Part shown: in pieces, positions 25,165 through 34,176 of the stretch
Layout: each line of letters opens with the position of its first letter
How positions within the stretch are numbered: the first letter of the stretch is position 1
Position numbers and translations under genes: made by a program
The notes under the pieces: model-generated
The model's database searches: none
What the model was told of the DNA's origin: nothing
The model's input: the letters and a program-made list of their open reading frames with translations, nothing else
Assembly: GCF_017498505.1 (NCBI RefSeq)
Contig: NZ_CP071798.1
Location: 3,149,501 to 3,213,500, forward strand
Source: Sporosarcina sp. Te-1
GTDB taxonomy: Bacteria > Bacillota > Bacilli > Bacillales_A > Planococcaceae
Direction of reading: 5' to 3'
DNA: 64,000 nt

Positions 25165-25608
25165 ATGGAAACGAACTATGTGGGCACGTTTCATTCAATC
25201 GATTCTGCTCTATATAAAATTACACAATTAAAGTCGGAAGGCTATGAGGAGTCGGCTATTCATGCAGTAACGAATTCGGAAGACGAACTCGCTCAATTGC
25301 GAAACCAGACCTACGTTGTGGTGGCCGGCCGTGAAGATGAAAATTTTTTAAGTCGCTTTAAGGCTTTTGTCGTGGGTGATGACGAAACGGCCATGAAACG
25401 AATGGACGATCAAATGCAAGAGGAAATCCGGAATGGCGGCATTGCGCTCTTTGTGGAAGGAGAACCGAAGGGAAGGGACGGTTCTGCCGAACGCGATAGC
25501 CAGGCGGCACTGTCGGAAAGTGGCGAGCCCTTGCAAAACGATGCTGATTTTCAACCGAGAAACGATAATGAAGGAACAGTACCAAGGCTTAATACCGATG
25601 GATTGTAA
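25165..25608 (+). CDS. General stress protein 17M-like (YflT domain)
   Basis: A 147-residue protein. The N-terminal YVGTFHSIDSALYKITQLKS followed by VVVAGREDENFLSRFKAF is the YflT/GSP17M fold seen in Bacillus general stress proteins. The C-terminal 50 residues are polar and low-complexity. AAAAGGGG lies before ATG. A possible SigB promoter lies upstream. The biochemical role is unknown. Confidence 0.8.
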   Translation: METNYVGTFHSIDSALYKITQLKSEGYEESAIHAVTNSEDELAQLRNQTYVVVAGREDENFLSRFKAFVVGDDETAMKRMDDQMQEEIRNGGIALFVEGEPKGRDGSAERDSQAALSESGEPLQNDADFQPRNDNEGTVPRLNTDGL

Positions 25609-25639
25609 GCATTCTTCGTAGCAAATGGTTCAAAATGAG

Positions 25640-25723
25640 AAACAGCAAGGATGCCGAGAAACGCCTGCGGAAAACCGAGGAATACTCCGGAAGCCGCGGA
25701 AAGTGACCGGAACCTTGCTGTTT
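25640..25723. repeat. Long hairpin element with AAACAGCAAGG arms, copy 1
   Basis: AAACAGCAAGG (25640-25650) pairs with CCTTGCTGTTT (25713-25723). The 62-base interior is G+C-rich and holds smaller stems (CCGGAAGCCGCGG, CCGAGG with CTCCGG). The same arms enclose a shorter interior at 48162-48219. It may double as a terminator for the YflT-like gene, though the T-run is only three bases. Confidence 0.7.
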
Positions 25724-25772
25724 ACTTATATAGAGGCACCATAGTTAGAGGAGCCTTTATTAATAATTGACA

Positions 25773-25955
25773 TCAGTCGTTTGTACGGTCTTTTAGCTTG
25801 CCGACCTCTTTTTGCACTTCGCCTTTCATCTTATCCAATTTTCCTTCTGCTTGGAGCATCGGATCATCGGAAGCATTGCCGACTTGGTCTTTTACTTCAC
25901 CTTTCGCTTTGCTGACCGCACCTTTTAGTTTGTCTGAAAATCCATTGTCTTTCAT
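25773..25955 (-). CDS. CsbD family stress protein
   Basis: A 60-residue hydrophilic protein with the CsbD pattern: SDKLKGAVSKAKGEVKDQVG then QAEGKLDKMKGEVQKEVG. ATG 25955 has GAGGG 7 bases upstream. CsbD-like proteins are SigB-dependent stress proteins in Bacillus. Its upstream region is occupied by a transglycosylase fragment, so the native promoter may have been lost or replaced. A weak terminator-like T-rich sequence follows. Confidence 0.85.
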   Translation of the reverse strand: MKDNGFSDKLKGAVSKAKGEVKDQVGNASDDPMLQAEGKLDKMKGEVQKEVGKLKDRTND

Positions 25956-25974
25956 AAGCAATCCCTCATTTATG

Positions 25975-26276
25975 GAGATTTGGAATTTATCAAGGATCCA
26001 AAAAATATAGCAAAGTTTGGTGGCTACGGAGTTGATGGAGACGGGGACGGTATAGCGGATCCCTGGAATATCCAAGACGCCATCTTCTCAGCGGCTCATT
26101 ACCTAAGTAAAAGTGGATATAAATCAGGGGATGATAGCGCAATACGGAAAGCGTTGCTCAGTTATAATCAGGATTCGTCCTATGTATCGCAGGTTTTCAA
26201 CCGCGGGCAAATGTTCCAAGGGAATATGGCAACAGGGGACGTTGGACCCCAACGACCCCTCCCAAGGAGCTCCGGG
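25975..26276 (+). pseudogene. Fragment of a lytic transglycosylase-like protein
   Basis: The open frame encodes FGGYGVDGDGDGIADPWNIQ, DAIFSAAHYLSKSGYKSGDD and ALLSYNQDSSYVSQVF. This is the C-terminal half of an SLT/lytic transglycosylase domain as found in conjugation and phage proteins. The catalytic N-terminal part is missing and no ribosome site precedes it. Near 26250 a frame change replaces the likely ending (NDPSQGAPG then TAA 26278). It marks the left edge of a region of mobile-element debris. Confidence 0.7.
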
Positions 26277-26347
26277 TTAATGAGCAAAAGGTGTACAATA
26301 TTGCTTGACGGTTACACAAAAGTCGAGATATATATCAAGTCCGCCCA

Positions 26348-27433
26348 TTAATGTCCATAGATATGAACATATGGTTCATCCTTAGGCTTTTTAATAATCA
26401 ATGCTACCGGACCATTCATAGATTTAACGTTAACCTCCACATGAATATTTGGGAAATAATAGATAATCCGTGTTGTTATGTATTGCGTAAAACCAATAAT
26501 CTCACTTGTACCATAAAACTGAATTGGTATTTCAATTTTTATTGATTGCCCTTTGTCCTCTATATCGTGAAGAGTTCCAATTATATTTACATCATTTGGA
26601 AAATACTTATCAATATCGTGTTTAAAATTTGTGAATTTTGTATTTACATCACTGTAACTATTCTCTTCTGTCCATGCCGGTAATATAAGGTATTGTTCTT
26701 TAATATTTTTCCATTTACTTAACTCCGAATCTTCTTTTTCTGCAATTGCGCTTGCAAAATATGTGCCAGGGGAAATCGATTCTCTTTTTAGCTGTTTAAA
26801 TAGCCCAACCACAATCGGAACGTCAGACAAGCCATCCATTTTCCGTAATCGTTGGACTACTTTTCCTGCAATTTCCCTCCCTTTATTCTCTATTTCTTCA
26901 TCAGATATTTTTACTGCACTTCCCTCTTTTGTATAGTAGACGGAATTCATAACCAATCCTATTGATATTCCACCTAATTGGCCTTTCTTTTGGTCGTCCA
27001 GGACAAGATAATTCTGTTCAACGATATGTGCTAAATAGATTGGAGCTTGTTGAACTATTTCATCAGTAATTGGTGGATTTAATCCTTCCGGATTAACAGA
27101 ACGTCTACTTAACCACGTCTTAACAGTATCTTCATTTATATATTGACCTTCTTGAAAGTAATATATCTTCGGATCAAAATTTTGAGCTGAAAGACGTAAT
27201 AATCCTTCTTCAGATTCTTTCCTATCATATTTTGTATAAATATTATTTGAGATTAAGCCACGGCTTACACTTTTCTTAAAAGGCAAATATGTTCTGTATA
27301 ATATTGCTGAATCATCAGGAATGTATTGCTCTGTATTCTCCTCAAGTTTTTCTTTATCTTTTTCGGAAAAACTAAGACAAGCACTTAAAAGAAGCACACT
27401 CATTCCAAGTAGGAAAAATATTTTTCTCATCAT
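26348..27433 (-). CDS. CamS family sex pheromone lipoprotein
   Basis: A 361-residue lipoprotein with signal and lipobox (LLSAC, Cys19) and CamS-type sequence, for example RGLISNNIYTKYDRKESEEG and AHIVEQNYLVLDDQKKGQLGG. In staphylococci and enterococci the signal peptide of CamS-like lipoproteins is processed to a conjugation pheromone. AAGGAG lies before ATG 27433. It is intact but flanked by transposon and transglycosylase relics, away from the ligA/pcrA context where camS usually sits, so it may be an acquired extra copy. Confidence 0.82.
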   Translation of the reverse strand: MMRKIFFLLGMSVLLLSACLSFSEKDKEKLEENTEQYIPDDSAILYRTYLPFKKSVSRGLISNNIYTKYDRKESEEGLLRLSAQNFDPKIYYFQEGQYINEDTVKTWLSRRSVNPEGLNPPITDEIVQQAPIYLAHIVEQNYLVLDDQKKGQLGGISIGLVMNSVYYTKEGSAVKISDEEIENKGREIAGKVVQRLRKMDGLSDVPIVVGLFKQLKRESISPGTYFASAIAEKEDSELSKWKNIKEQYLILPAWTEENSYSDVNTKFTNFKHDIDKYFPNDVNIIGTLHDIEDKGQSIKIEIPIQFYGTSEIIGFTQYITTRIIYYFPNIHVEVNVKSMNGPVALIIKKPKDEPYVHIYGH

Positions 27434-27469
27434 AAAGACTCCTTGTATTTTTAGTAGTTAGAACTTTTG

Positions 27470-27564
27470 TTGATAGAATTTTCTCTTCATGATGGTTTTT
27501 CTATCAAATCCCGTTTCCCAATAGCACTGATTGTCCAACCTTTCTGTTTCAATTCTCTGATCAT
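27470..27564 (-). pseudogene. IS21 family IstA N-terminal fragment
   Basis: From ATG 27564 (GGAGG upstream) the minus strand reads MIRELKQKGWTISAIGKR; a one-base shift then gives GFDRKTIMK, together the start of an IS21-type transposase (helix-turn-helix for end binding). It stops after 25 codons and nothing of the catalytic domain remains. Confidence 0.6.
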
Positions 27565-27788
27565 AAAAAAACCTCCAACAATAACGTCATTCACTTCCAA
27601 TCTATCTATATAGAAATAGAATATCTGTGAAAACAAGGGAATTTTAAACCGTTATTATTGAGGATTTTAACACCAATATTCACAGAATGCTTATAAAATG
27701 CTTTCAATTGAGAAATCCATGGTTTCAGTGAGTTTTTTGACGAAGATTCAGAGAGGAATTTTCGAAGTAGATATAGTATCAACCTTAA
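27565..27788. other. No gene recognised
   Basis: A+T-rich sequence between the IS21 relic and a minus-strand terminator. A short plus-strand frame from 27698 lacks a ribosome site and crosses the terminator, so it is not called. Confidence 0.4.
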
Positions 27789-27789
27789 A

Positions 27790-27821
27790 TAAAGGAACCC
27801 TCAATTCAAGGATTCCTTTAG
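27790..27821 (-). terminator. Terminator of the secreted protein gene at 27834
   Basis: On the minus strand TAAAGGAA(T)CC and GG(G)TTCCTTTA arms are followed by TTTA. Confidence 0.65.
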
Positions 27822-27833
27822 GTTTCTGTATTT

Positions 27834-28208
27834 TTAATCCGTTGGACAACTATTATAGAGACATGTTACATACCCTGAGAAATACCCTATCCATGTCCGA
27901 TAATGCGGAGGTCCATAATACTCCTCATCAACTTTATATAACGTTCCAAACCATCCGTGGTAATCATAATAAGTTGTTATTGGTACTACAAAATTATCAG
28001 CTGAACCGGTCCACTCAAGTTGATAACGATTTATATACCTAGTAGGATTAGAAAGTTCTTCATAATCATCCTCTTTTTCACTAGAAATTAATGTAGGTGC
28101 AGACATAAATATGAAATTACTGGAAGCGTTAACCTCTTTAATTGAAAAAAATAGCATAAAAACCATTATAATACTGAAAATTACTGGAATACTAGATATC
28201 CTTTTCAT
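27834..28208 (-). CDS. Orphan secreted protein
   Basis: A 124-residue protein with a clear signal peptide (MKRISSIPVIFSIIMVFMLF, cleavage expected after VNASS). The mature part of about 95 residues is Tyr- and Trp-rich (TTYYDYHGWFGTLYKVDEEY, RTWIGYFSG) and ends with two cysteines (CLYNSC) that could form a disulfide. AAAGGAGG lies 8 bases before ATG, so it is probably expressed. The family is not recognised. It lies among mobile-element relics; an antimicrobial or surface role is possible but unproven. Confidence 0.65.
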   Translation of the reverse strand: MKRISSIPVIFSIIMVFMLFFSIKEVNASSNFIFMSAPTLISSEKEDDYEELSNPTRYINRYQLEWTGSADNFVVPITTYYDYHGWFGTLYKVDEEYYGPPHYRTWIGYFSGYVTCLYNSCPTD

Positions 28209-28349
28209 TTATATCACCTCCTTTCGTTACTATTATACTTAAAAATATATAATTTAATTTATTTAGTTAATTATCCAAATACCCAAGAGAAAATAGGAGA
28301 TTTAAAGTAGAAGGGACCTGTGTGGCACCTCTTTTTTAGGGACAGTTTT

Positions 28350-28672
28350 TGCTGAAATCTCTTAAATACAATCTATTAAGAGATTGGTATGGAGTTTGGC
28401 ATGAGCCAACTCATGAATCAAAGTAGTGACGTTCTCATAATCAGTATTCCTTGGATTGAGTGCGATTTCTTTTTAGTAAGGGTATGCTTCAACCTTTGCT
28501 GTTCCGAGTTCTTCATGGGGGCATCAAGAATCGTAAAGCCAACTTTTTCGAAGAGCTTCAAGCATTTCCTTGTTGTTTTCAATTTCGCCACCTTTGTGAT
28601 ACTTGCCAAACATTTGAGAGACTTCCAGACTTTTTCTCGTGCATCTGTTTGAATGTATTCAAAAAGATACAA
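28350..28672 (-). pseudogene. ImmA/IrrE-type metallopeptidase fragment
   Basis: On the minus strand ALNPRNTDYENVTTLIHELA followed by HAKLHT holds an HELAH zinc site of the ImmA/IrrE (DUF955) family. The upstream part (WKSLKCLASITKVAKL to FEKVGFTILDAP) is in another frame, and at least one indel lies near 28460-28480. It ends at a stop soon after the zinc site. These peptidases cleave element repressors in ICEs and prophages. Confidence 0.6.
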
Positions 28673-28823
28673 ATATGCTTTAACTTATAAAATGCTGTAT
28701 TTAATTCAAAATATTACCTTGTTATGATTATAAGAAATTTGTAAAAGTAAGTCAAATTAAAAAAATATATTTTTCTATTAACTGAAACAAATCTAATAAA
28801 TAAGCTATGAGCTATTATAGATG

Positions 28824-29515
28824 TATGGACACAGATTAGTTAAGTCTTTATCCTAATAAATAGAGAGGACGTGTCCGGAATGAAACGCAAACGTTATAAC
28901 CAGGAATTCAAACAAACAATCGTCGAACTCAACAATCAGGCACATCTGTAAATGATCTCAAGCGTGAATATGGTATATCGGAAGTAACAATCTATAAGTG
29001 GATCAAAGCACAATCCCCGATGGAAAATGGAGGCGGTTTGCCCCCCGCTGAAATGGCAAAAATCCAAAAGGAAAATCTTTGCCTTCAACAGGAGGTAGAA
29101 ATTTCAAAAAAGGCTACGACCATATTCGCGAAAAAGTGACCGACCAAGAGGTGATCGACCATATCAAACAGGAAAAGGAGAACCATGCGGAGAGTAAAGG
29201 CCGCTACGATGCGCCTAAAATTCATCAATTTCTCAAAAAGGAAGGCTTCCATGTCAGCTTAAAAACGTATCCAGCGCATCAAGAAAGCAGAGGGAATCCG
29301 ATCTATTATCACGAAGAAATACCGTCCATCTTCATCGGAGGCCAAATAGAAGAACGCGACAATTTATTGGAATGGGATTTTGAAACAACGACAATTAACG
29401 AGAAATGGGTTGCCGATATTACGTATGTCTACACAATAAAATCCAAGGAGTGTAGCAAAAGTTGCGAATTCTGTATATGTAGTTCTATGATTGACCACTA
29501 TAACTATCATCTCTG
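28824..29515 (+). pseudogene. Degenerate IS3 family insertion sequence
   Basis: OrfA begins at ATG 28880 (MKRKRYNQEFKQTIVELNNQ), shifts frame, then continues VNDLKREYGISEVTIYKWIK. OrfB remains appear in two frames: DQEVIDHIKQEKENHAESKG, GRYDAPKIHQFLKKEGFHV and DFETTTINEKWVADITYVYT, which includes the first catalytic Asp region. The DDE remainder and the right end are missing. The left end is near 28824 (TGTATGGACACAG). Confidence 0.75.
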
Positions 29516-29793
29516 ATAATGGAATACCTGAATGTGGTAATTTCTCCCAAACAATAGTGAAATGGTCTATTAGATTAATGAAATATAATAATTAAGGAGC
29601 TCTCTTGCTCTGGATCTCCTTCCGCTTATTTTTATATAGCTTCATATTCTCCTATTTGTAATTTATTTCCCCCACAACAATCAATAACTGTAGATCCATC
29701 TTGTTTGAGAATTGAATTCCCTGCATATTATCTTTTAAAGTAACAACCGTTTAAGAGGTTTGCATAAAAATGCCGTATAAGAATGTCCACCAA
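29516..29793. other. Relic sequence between IS3 and the second intron
   Basis: On the minus strand an open stretch without a start encodes AGNSILKQDGSTVIDCCGGN and ends KLQIGEYEAI at a stop near 29633. It looks like the C-terminus of a lost small protein. No complete gene is seen. Confidence 0.35.
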
Positions 29794-29835
29794 AAAAGCC
29801 ACAAACACTGTCAAATCAGGGCTTGTGGCTTTTTA
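29794..29835 (+). terminator. Terminator used as landing site of intron copy 2
   Basis: AAGCCACAA and TTGTGGCTTTTT arms around about 19 bases. The intron follows after TTTTTAG, as at copy 1. Confidence 0.8.
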
Positions 29836-29836
29836 G

Positions 29837-31724
29837 GTGTGCCCAGCATGGGCGTAGTCTATAGGGTGCAAGTCCCGAACTGTGAAGGCAGAAGTAGCAG
29901 CTAGCTTAACGCAAGGGTGTTCGCGGCGACGCGAAATCTGAAGGAAGCGAGCGGCAAACCTCCGGTCTGAGGAACACGAACTTCATATAAGGCTAGGTAC
30001 AATTGGGTGAGTTTGCCTAACAAAACAAAACCCTTTCTGCCAAAGGTTGTACAGAGTAAATGAAGCAGATAGATGGAGGGAAAGACTACGTTCTTACCTG
30101 GGGAGGTCTGATTGATACGCCAAGTCCCCTTGGTAACCTATTCAGTGATGAATAGCTGAACAATCAGAAGTCAGCAGAAGCCATAGTACCATTCATACTC
30201 GAGAAGAGTGGGAAGGGCTGAACAATTAAGAGAGAACAACACCTTGGCATTCAGTAACCTACGAAGAACACAGATAACCGGTAAGGCATACTTGAAGGAG
30301 GAAGTGGTGAATCCCACGGGGGACTTCGAGATGGTGGAGTAGGGCTGGCATAAAGAGAATCGTTGTTCACGGAAAGAGGCGTAACACATGTTGATGGAAC
30401 GAATCCTGTCACGGGAAAACCTGCTTTCTGCTCTGAAACGGGTGGAACGCAATAAAGGGAGCCATGGTGTAGATGAAATGCCCGTACAAAACCTACGGAA
30501 GCACATCTTAGAACACTGGGAATCCATGAAAGTGGAACTCCTTCAGGGAACTTATGAGCCGCAACCTGTCCGCAGGGTCGAAATCCCGAAACCTGACGGG
30601 GGTGTGCGTCTATTAGGCATCCCTACCGTGATAGACCGTTTCATTCAACAGGCGATTGCCCAAGTTTTAACCTCCTTATATGATCCGACCTTTTCAGACC
30701 ATAGTTATGGGTTTCGACCTAATCGAAGCGCACACGATGGGGTAAGGAAAGCAAAAGGATATATACAGGAAGGGAATCGCTGGGTCGTCGATATCGACTT
30801 GGAGAAATTCTTCGACAAAGTGAACCATGACAGGCTTATGGGCGTACTTGCAAAACAAATCGAAGATAAGCGTCTTCTTAAGTTAATCCGTAAATACTTG
30901 AAATCTGGCATCATGATAAATGGTATCGTAACAAGGAGTGAAGAAGGCACTCCGCAAGGAGGTCCTTTGAGTCCACTACTTTCCAACATTGTGCTTGATG
31001 AACTAGATAAGGAATTGGAGGAAAGAGGTCATAAATTTGTGCGATACGCTGATGACTGCAACATCTATGTGAAAACAAGAAAAGCAGGAAATCGGGTCAT
31101 GAATTCTGTCACTTCGTTTATTGAAGGGAAGCTTAAGTTGAAGGTCAATCTGGATAAGTCCGCAGTAGACCGTCCTTGGAAGAGAAAATTTCTTGGGTTT
31201 AGTTTTACCTCTCACAAAGAACCTAAGGTTCGGATTGCGAACGAAAGTGTGAAACGAATGAAGAATAAAATCCGTGAAATCACCTCAAGGAAGAAACCTT
31301 ATCCTATGGTGTACCGAGTAGAGAAAATCAATCAATATCTCATGGGTTGGTGCGGCTACTTTGCATTGGCAGATACACCGAGCGTATTTGTTCACTTTGA
31401 TTCGTGGATTAGAAGACGGCTCCGAATGTGTATGTGGAAGGATTGGAAACTTCCAAGAACCAAAGTGAGAAAACTCATCGGGCTAGGTGTTGAGAGAAGA
31501 AAGGCTTACGAATGGGGCAACTCACGGAAAGGTTATTGGAGAATATCCAACAGCCCCATATTACACAGAGCCCTCGGAAACTCCTATTGGAGTTCCCAAG
31601 GGCTCAAAAGTCTGATATCTCGTTACGAAGCTTTGCGTTACCCATCTTAATTGAACCGCCGTATACCGAACGGTACGTACGGAGGTGTGAGAGGTCGGGA
31701 GTTAATCACTCCCACCTACTCGAT
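29837..31724 (+). mobile_element. Group II intron (class C type), copy 2
   Basis: An 1888-base element with the same 5' end (GTGTGCCCAGC), the same 3' end (CTACTCGAT) and the same encoded protein as the element at 17463-19350. No difference was noticed in the parts compared by eye. Flanking sequences share only a terminator stem and TTTTTAG, which sets the boundaries. Confidence 0.93.
30388..31650 (+). CDS. Group II intron reverse transcriptase/maturase, copy 2
   Basis: A 420-residue protein identical to that at 18014-19276, with YADD catalytic motif and maturase domain. Identity over the whole length implies very recent movement or gene conversion. It could also reflect an assembly duplication, but the distinct flanks argue against that. 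Confidence 0.95.
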   Translation: MLMERILSRENLLSALKRVERNKGSHGVDEMPVQNLRKHILEHWESMKVELLQGTYEPQPVRRVEIPKPDGGVRLLGIPTVIDRFIQQAIAQVLTSLYDPTFSDHSYGFRPNRSAHDGVRKAKGYIQEGNRWVVDIDLEKFFDKVNHDRLMGVLAKQIEDKRLLKLIRKYLKSGIMINGIVTRSEEGTPQGGPLSPLLSNIVLDELDKELEERGHKFVRYADDCNIYVKTRKAGNRVMNSVTSFIEGKLKLKVNLDKSAVDRPWKRKFLGFSFTSHKEPKVRIANESVKRMKNKIREITSRKKPYPMVYRVEKINQYLMGWCGYFALADTPSVFVHFDSWIRRRLRMCMWKDWKLPRTKVRKLIGLGVERRKAYEWGNSRKGYWRISNSPILHRALGNSYWSSQGLKSLISRYEALRYPS

Positions 31725-31782
31725 TAAACTTTCCTTTGGTAACGTTTTTTTATTGAGATGAATAGAAAATATGCAGTTAGCG

Positions 31783-32187
31783 TTAGTATTTCTCAATTTT
31801 AATTGATATATTTTCTTCGTTAATTTTTATGCTTTCAGTTTCAGAAAATTTCTTTATAGAATCTTCAGCTATTTGTTGAATCATCGTATCGTCAACTTTT
31901 ACATCTTTAGGGAAACTTACTGATACATCAATAATATCTGGGCTACCACCTACCATAATTACTATTGACTCACTATCAATTCCTGTTTGTTCTTCAATAG
32001 AATCTATTATTACATTTTTTAAATCTAGTAATAATTCAGTATTGTCTTTTTCGCCAACTACTTCCTGCTCGCTATAAGTTAATACTAATTCTGATGTTTT
32101 TTCTTTCTCTTCATTACACCCACCTAACAAAATTGAACCAAATACAATTCCCGAAATTAAAATTTTTTTAACACTAATGTCCCTCAT
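31783..32187 (-). CDS. Putative lipoprotein
   Basis: A 134-residue protein with lipobox (ILLGGC, Cys24) and an acidic mature part of mixed alpha/beta type (DVSVSFPKDVKVDDTMIQQI). No good ribosome site precedes ATG 32187, so expression is less certain. It begins 59 bases beyond the second intron. The family is not recognised. Confidence 0.55.
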   Translation of the reverse strand: MRDISVKKILISGIVFGSILLGGCNEEKEKTSELVLTYSEQEVVGEKDNTELLLDLKNVIIDSIEEQTGIDSESIVIMVGGSPDIIDVSVSFPKDVKVDDTMIQQIAEDSIKKFSETESIKINEENISIKIEKY

Positions 32188-32304
32188 TTCAAATAAATTA
32201 TAACTCGTGAAAAAACAACTTTTGTAAATTCAAAGTAATTATTCAAATAGTACCTTTGGCTGTATCGGCCAGTTGAATTTCATGACCAATTCTATGTAGT
32301 CGAA

Positions 32305-32545
32305 TCATGAATGGAATTCCAGAAGAACAATATAAACAACGTCTAAAAATGAGTAAGCCGATTTTTTAGATGCCTTTTTGACATGGCCAAAAATGAAGCA
32401 GTACGACGTGCTACCATTCAATACTGCCTGAACCAGTGGGAAAAGCTTTTGGAATACTTGAAAGATGGCCGCTTGAAAATTGATACATAGAAGCGAACGT
32501 GCCATTAAACCAGTTGTGACTGGTTGGAAAAACTGGCTTTCCTAA
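32305..32545 (+). pseudogene. IS66 family transposase fragment
   Basis: Reading across frames and stops, ATIQYCLNQWEKLLEYLKDG, GRLKID, then RSERAIKPVVTGWKNWL are the conserved C-terminal segments of IS66 TnpC. Several stops and shifts show that it is dead. Confidence 0.7.
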
Positions 32546-32546
32546 T

Positions 32547-32592
32547 ATATAAAAAAAGAGAAATCGATGCCGTTTGATTTCTCTTTTTTTAT
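32547..32592. terminator. Bidirectional terminator
   Basis: AAAAAAAGAGAAATC and GATTTCTCTTTTTTT arms around a 10-base loop; it can end the minus-strand secreted protein gene at 32687. Confidence 0.75.
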
Positions 32593-32686
32593 TATAAGTG
32601 TTTTGTATAAACTGTTCTATATGAGCAATCACCATAACAATTAGTATAATCAATTTCAATGAAGATGTACTCATATTGTTTAAAAA

Positions 32687-33220
32687 TTATTGGATCCATC
32701 CACCCACATCACATGGTCCCTGAAATACAATGTAATAGTTTTTAGACGCATCAAGTGACACATTTACTGTACCGGTTGCACCCGCTGCTAATTCGTATGT
32801 TGGTCCTATTTGGCTATCAAAGAGAAGGTTCTTTTGCATAACTTTAAAACGCAATCTTGTCGTATCATTATTCCAAATATAAATTTCGGCTGAACTTTTT
32901 CCTGTCAATAAGTAATTTGTGTATAAGTCTCTAACACTGTTTAAGTATCCGGAGAAAGTATATCTACCTTGAGTAGAAAGATCCCAAGTAGAAGTTGGTT
33001 TTGATGTACCATAAGGTACGATTTCATTTGGATCTCCTACTCCAGGCCCTACCTCATTTAAACCTACATTTTCTTGTGTAGATATCTCTACAATTTCTTG
33101 TGTTCCATCATTTTGTACTTGCGATTCTAATTCTGTAGCGCTGGCATTACCGCTAAATCCGCTACCTAGAACAGCTGTAGCTAAAGCTAGTGATGTTAAT
33201 TTAGTGGAAATTTTACTCAT
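32687..33220 (-). CDS. Orphan secreted protein
   Basis: A 177-residue protein with a signal peptide (TSLALATAVLGSGFSGNASA, cleavage after ASA). The mature part has an acidic linker and then a beta-rich domain of about 100 residues (STWDLSTQGRYTFSGYLNSV to SKNYYIVFQGPCDVGGWIQ). AAGGAGCG lies 8 bases before ATG, so it is probably expressed. No family is recognised. It could be a surface or matrix protein. It lies between IS66 and IS4 relics. Confidence 0.65.
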   Translation of the reverse strand: MSKISTKLTSLALATAVLGSGFSGNASATELESQVQNDGTQEIVEISTQENVGLNEVGPGVGDPNEIVPYGTSKPTSTWDLSTQGRYTFSGYLNSVRDLYTNYLLTGKSSAEIYIWNNDTTRLRFKVMQKNLLFDSQIGPTYELAAGATGTVNVSLDASKNYYIVFQGPCDVGGWIQ

Positions 33221-33660
33221 ATATATCGCTCCTTGTTATTATAAATGATTCTGCCTCATTATTGCTAGAAGTAGATACTGTGGAATTAAAGCCTAGAGAA
33301 ACTACCGAAATAAAACATTCAAAAATGATAATATTTCTTTTTTAATTTAATCATCCCCCTTTAATAAATTCTTTCTTGAAGACTAAATCTATACCTTGCT
33401 AGTCTGGTAATATCACTCCTAACTTATCAAAAAAATAATATTCCGCGGTACACTTATTTTAACATATATTTGGAAAGGCTAAAGTACTAAAAATTCTGCT
33501 TAGTCCGACATTAAATGCTGTTTCTTGTGATTTTTTGTCGGAAATTATTACTCAACGAACGAACTGAAAATACAAAAAGAGAGAAACAATCACATTGTCT
33601 CCCTCTTTCGTAGTATGTTGTTCTGCTAGATATCAATATCTTATCGTTAACAATATATTT
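33221..33660. other. Upstream region without a gene
   Basis: A+T-rich leader region of the secreted gene. One hairpin with AGAGAGAAACAATC..GATTGT-like pairing near 33575-33612 may be a terminator remnant. No gene is recognised. Confidence 0.35.
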
Positions 33661-33664
33661 CTTA

Positions 33665-33870
33665 ATTCCTGCTTTTCAACTGCCGTAGATGCAGCTTGAT
33701 ACCGGGCATTGTTTTCCAAATTTCGCCCAACGATGGTTGTTTAAACTCAAGGGCAGCGTGCTTGAATCGATGATTTTCAGTGGAGTTTTCCGCTTACGTA
33801 GGTAGTGTCTGGAAATCAGTTGCACCGAGCTTAGGAAAAGACACTGTCGCTGATAGCACGTAAGCTTTCT
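33665..33870 (-). pseudogene. IS4 family transposase fragment
   Basis: On the minus strand QLISRHYLRKRKTPLKIIDS then SSTLPLSLNNHRWAKF and TMPGIKLHLR are the segment around the first catalytic Asp of an IS4-type DDE transposase. Nothing else of the element remains. Confidence 0.65.
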
Positions 33871-33873
33871 GTT

Positions 33874-34176
33874 TCAAGAAGATAGTTGTTGCCTGTTTAA
33901 TATATATTTAAGCATTCGAATTTTTATAATATCCAATGAATCCAAATTGGAATACTCGGGAACCATTTTTAATGCCTGAAATGCGAAAGACTTTGAATCA
34001 TCATTAATAAGCGCTCTTTCGTATAAGATCGCAAAAAGAACACTGTTTTTTAAGCCTTTAGTTTTCATCAAAGCTTGCGCTTCGGATAAAATCTTATCAA
34101 CTTGCGCGGGCTGCGTATTACCTTTTGTTTTTGTATAAATTGCTTTCAATAGAAGAGAGACATGGTGGTGTTCCAT
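33874..34176 (-). CDS. Small helical protein, possibly a truncated TPR protein
   Basis: A 100-residue all-helical sequence (VDKILSEAQALMKTKGLKNS, ALKMVPEYSNLDSLDIIKIR) with spacing like TPR repeats. No ribosome site precedes ATG, and the frame abuts an IS4 relic, so it may be the end of a longer broken regulator or pheromone receptor. The family is not recognised. Confidence 0.4.
   Translation of the reverse strand: MEHHHVSLLLKAIYTKTKGNTQPAQVDKILSEAQALMKTKGLKNSVLFAILYERALINDDSKSFAFQALKMVPEYSNLDSLDIIKIRMLKYILNRQQLSS

Noticed and set aside
25980-26351. Intact 123-residue gene
   Set aside because: It has no ribosome site, lacks the catalytic half of the transglycosylase fold and changes frame near its end; it is called a fragment.
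29079-29516. Intact 145-residue protein
   Set aside because: The sequence is a frameshifted and truncated IS3 OrfB without its catalytic end.
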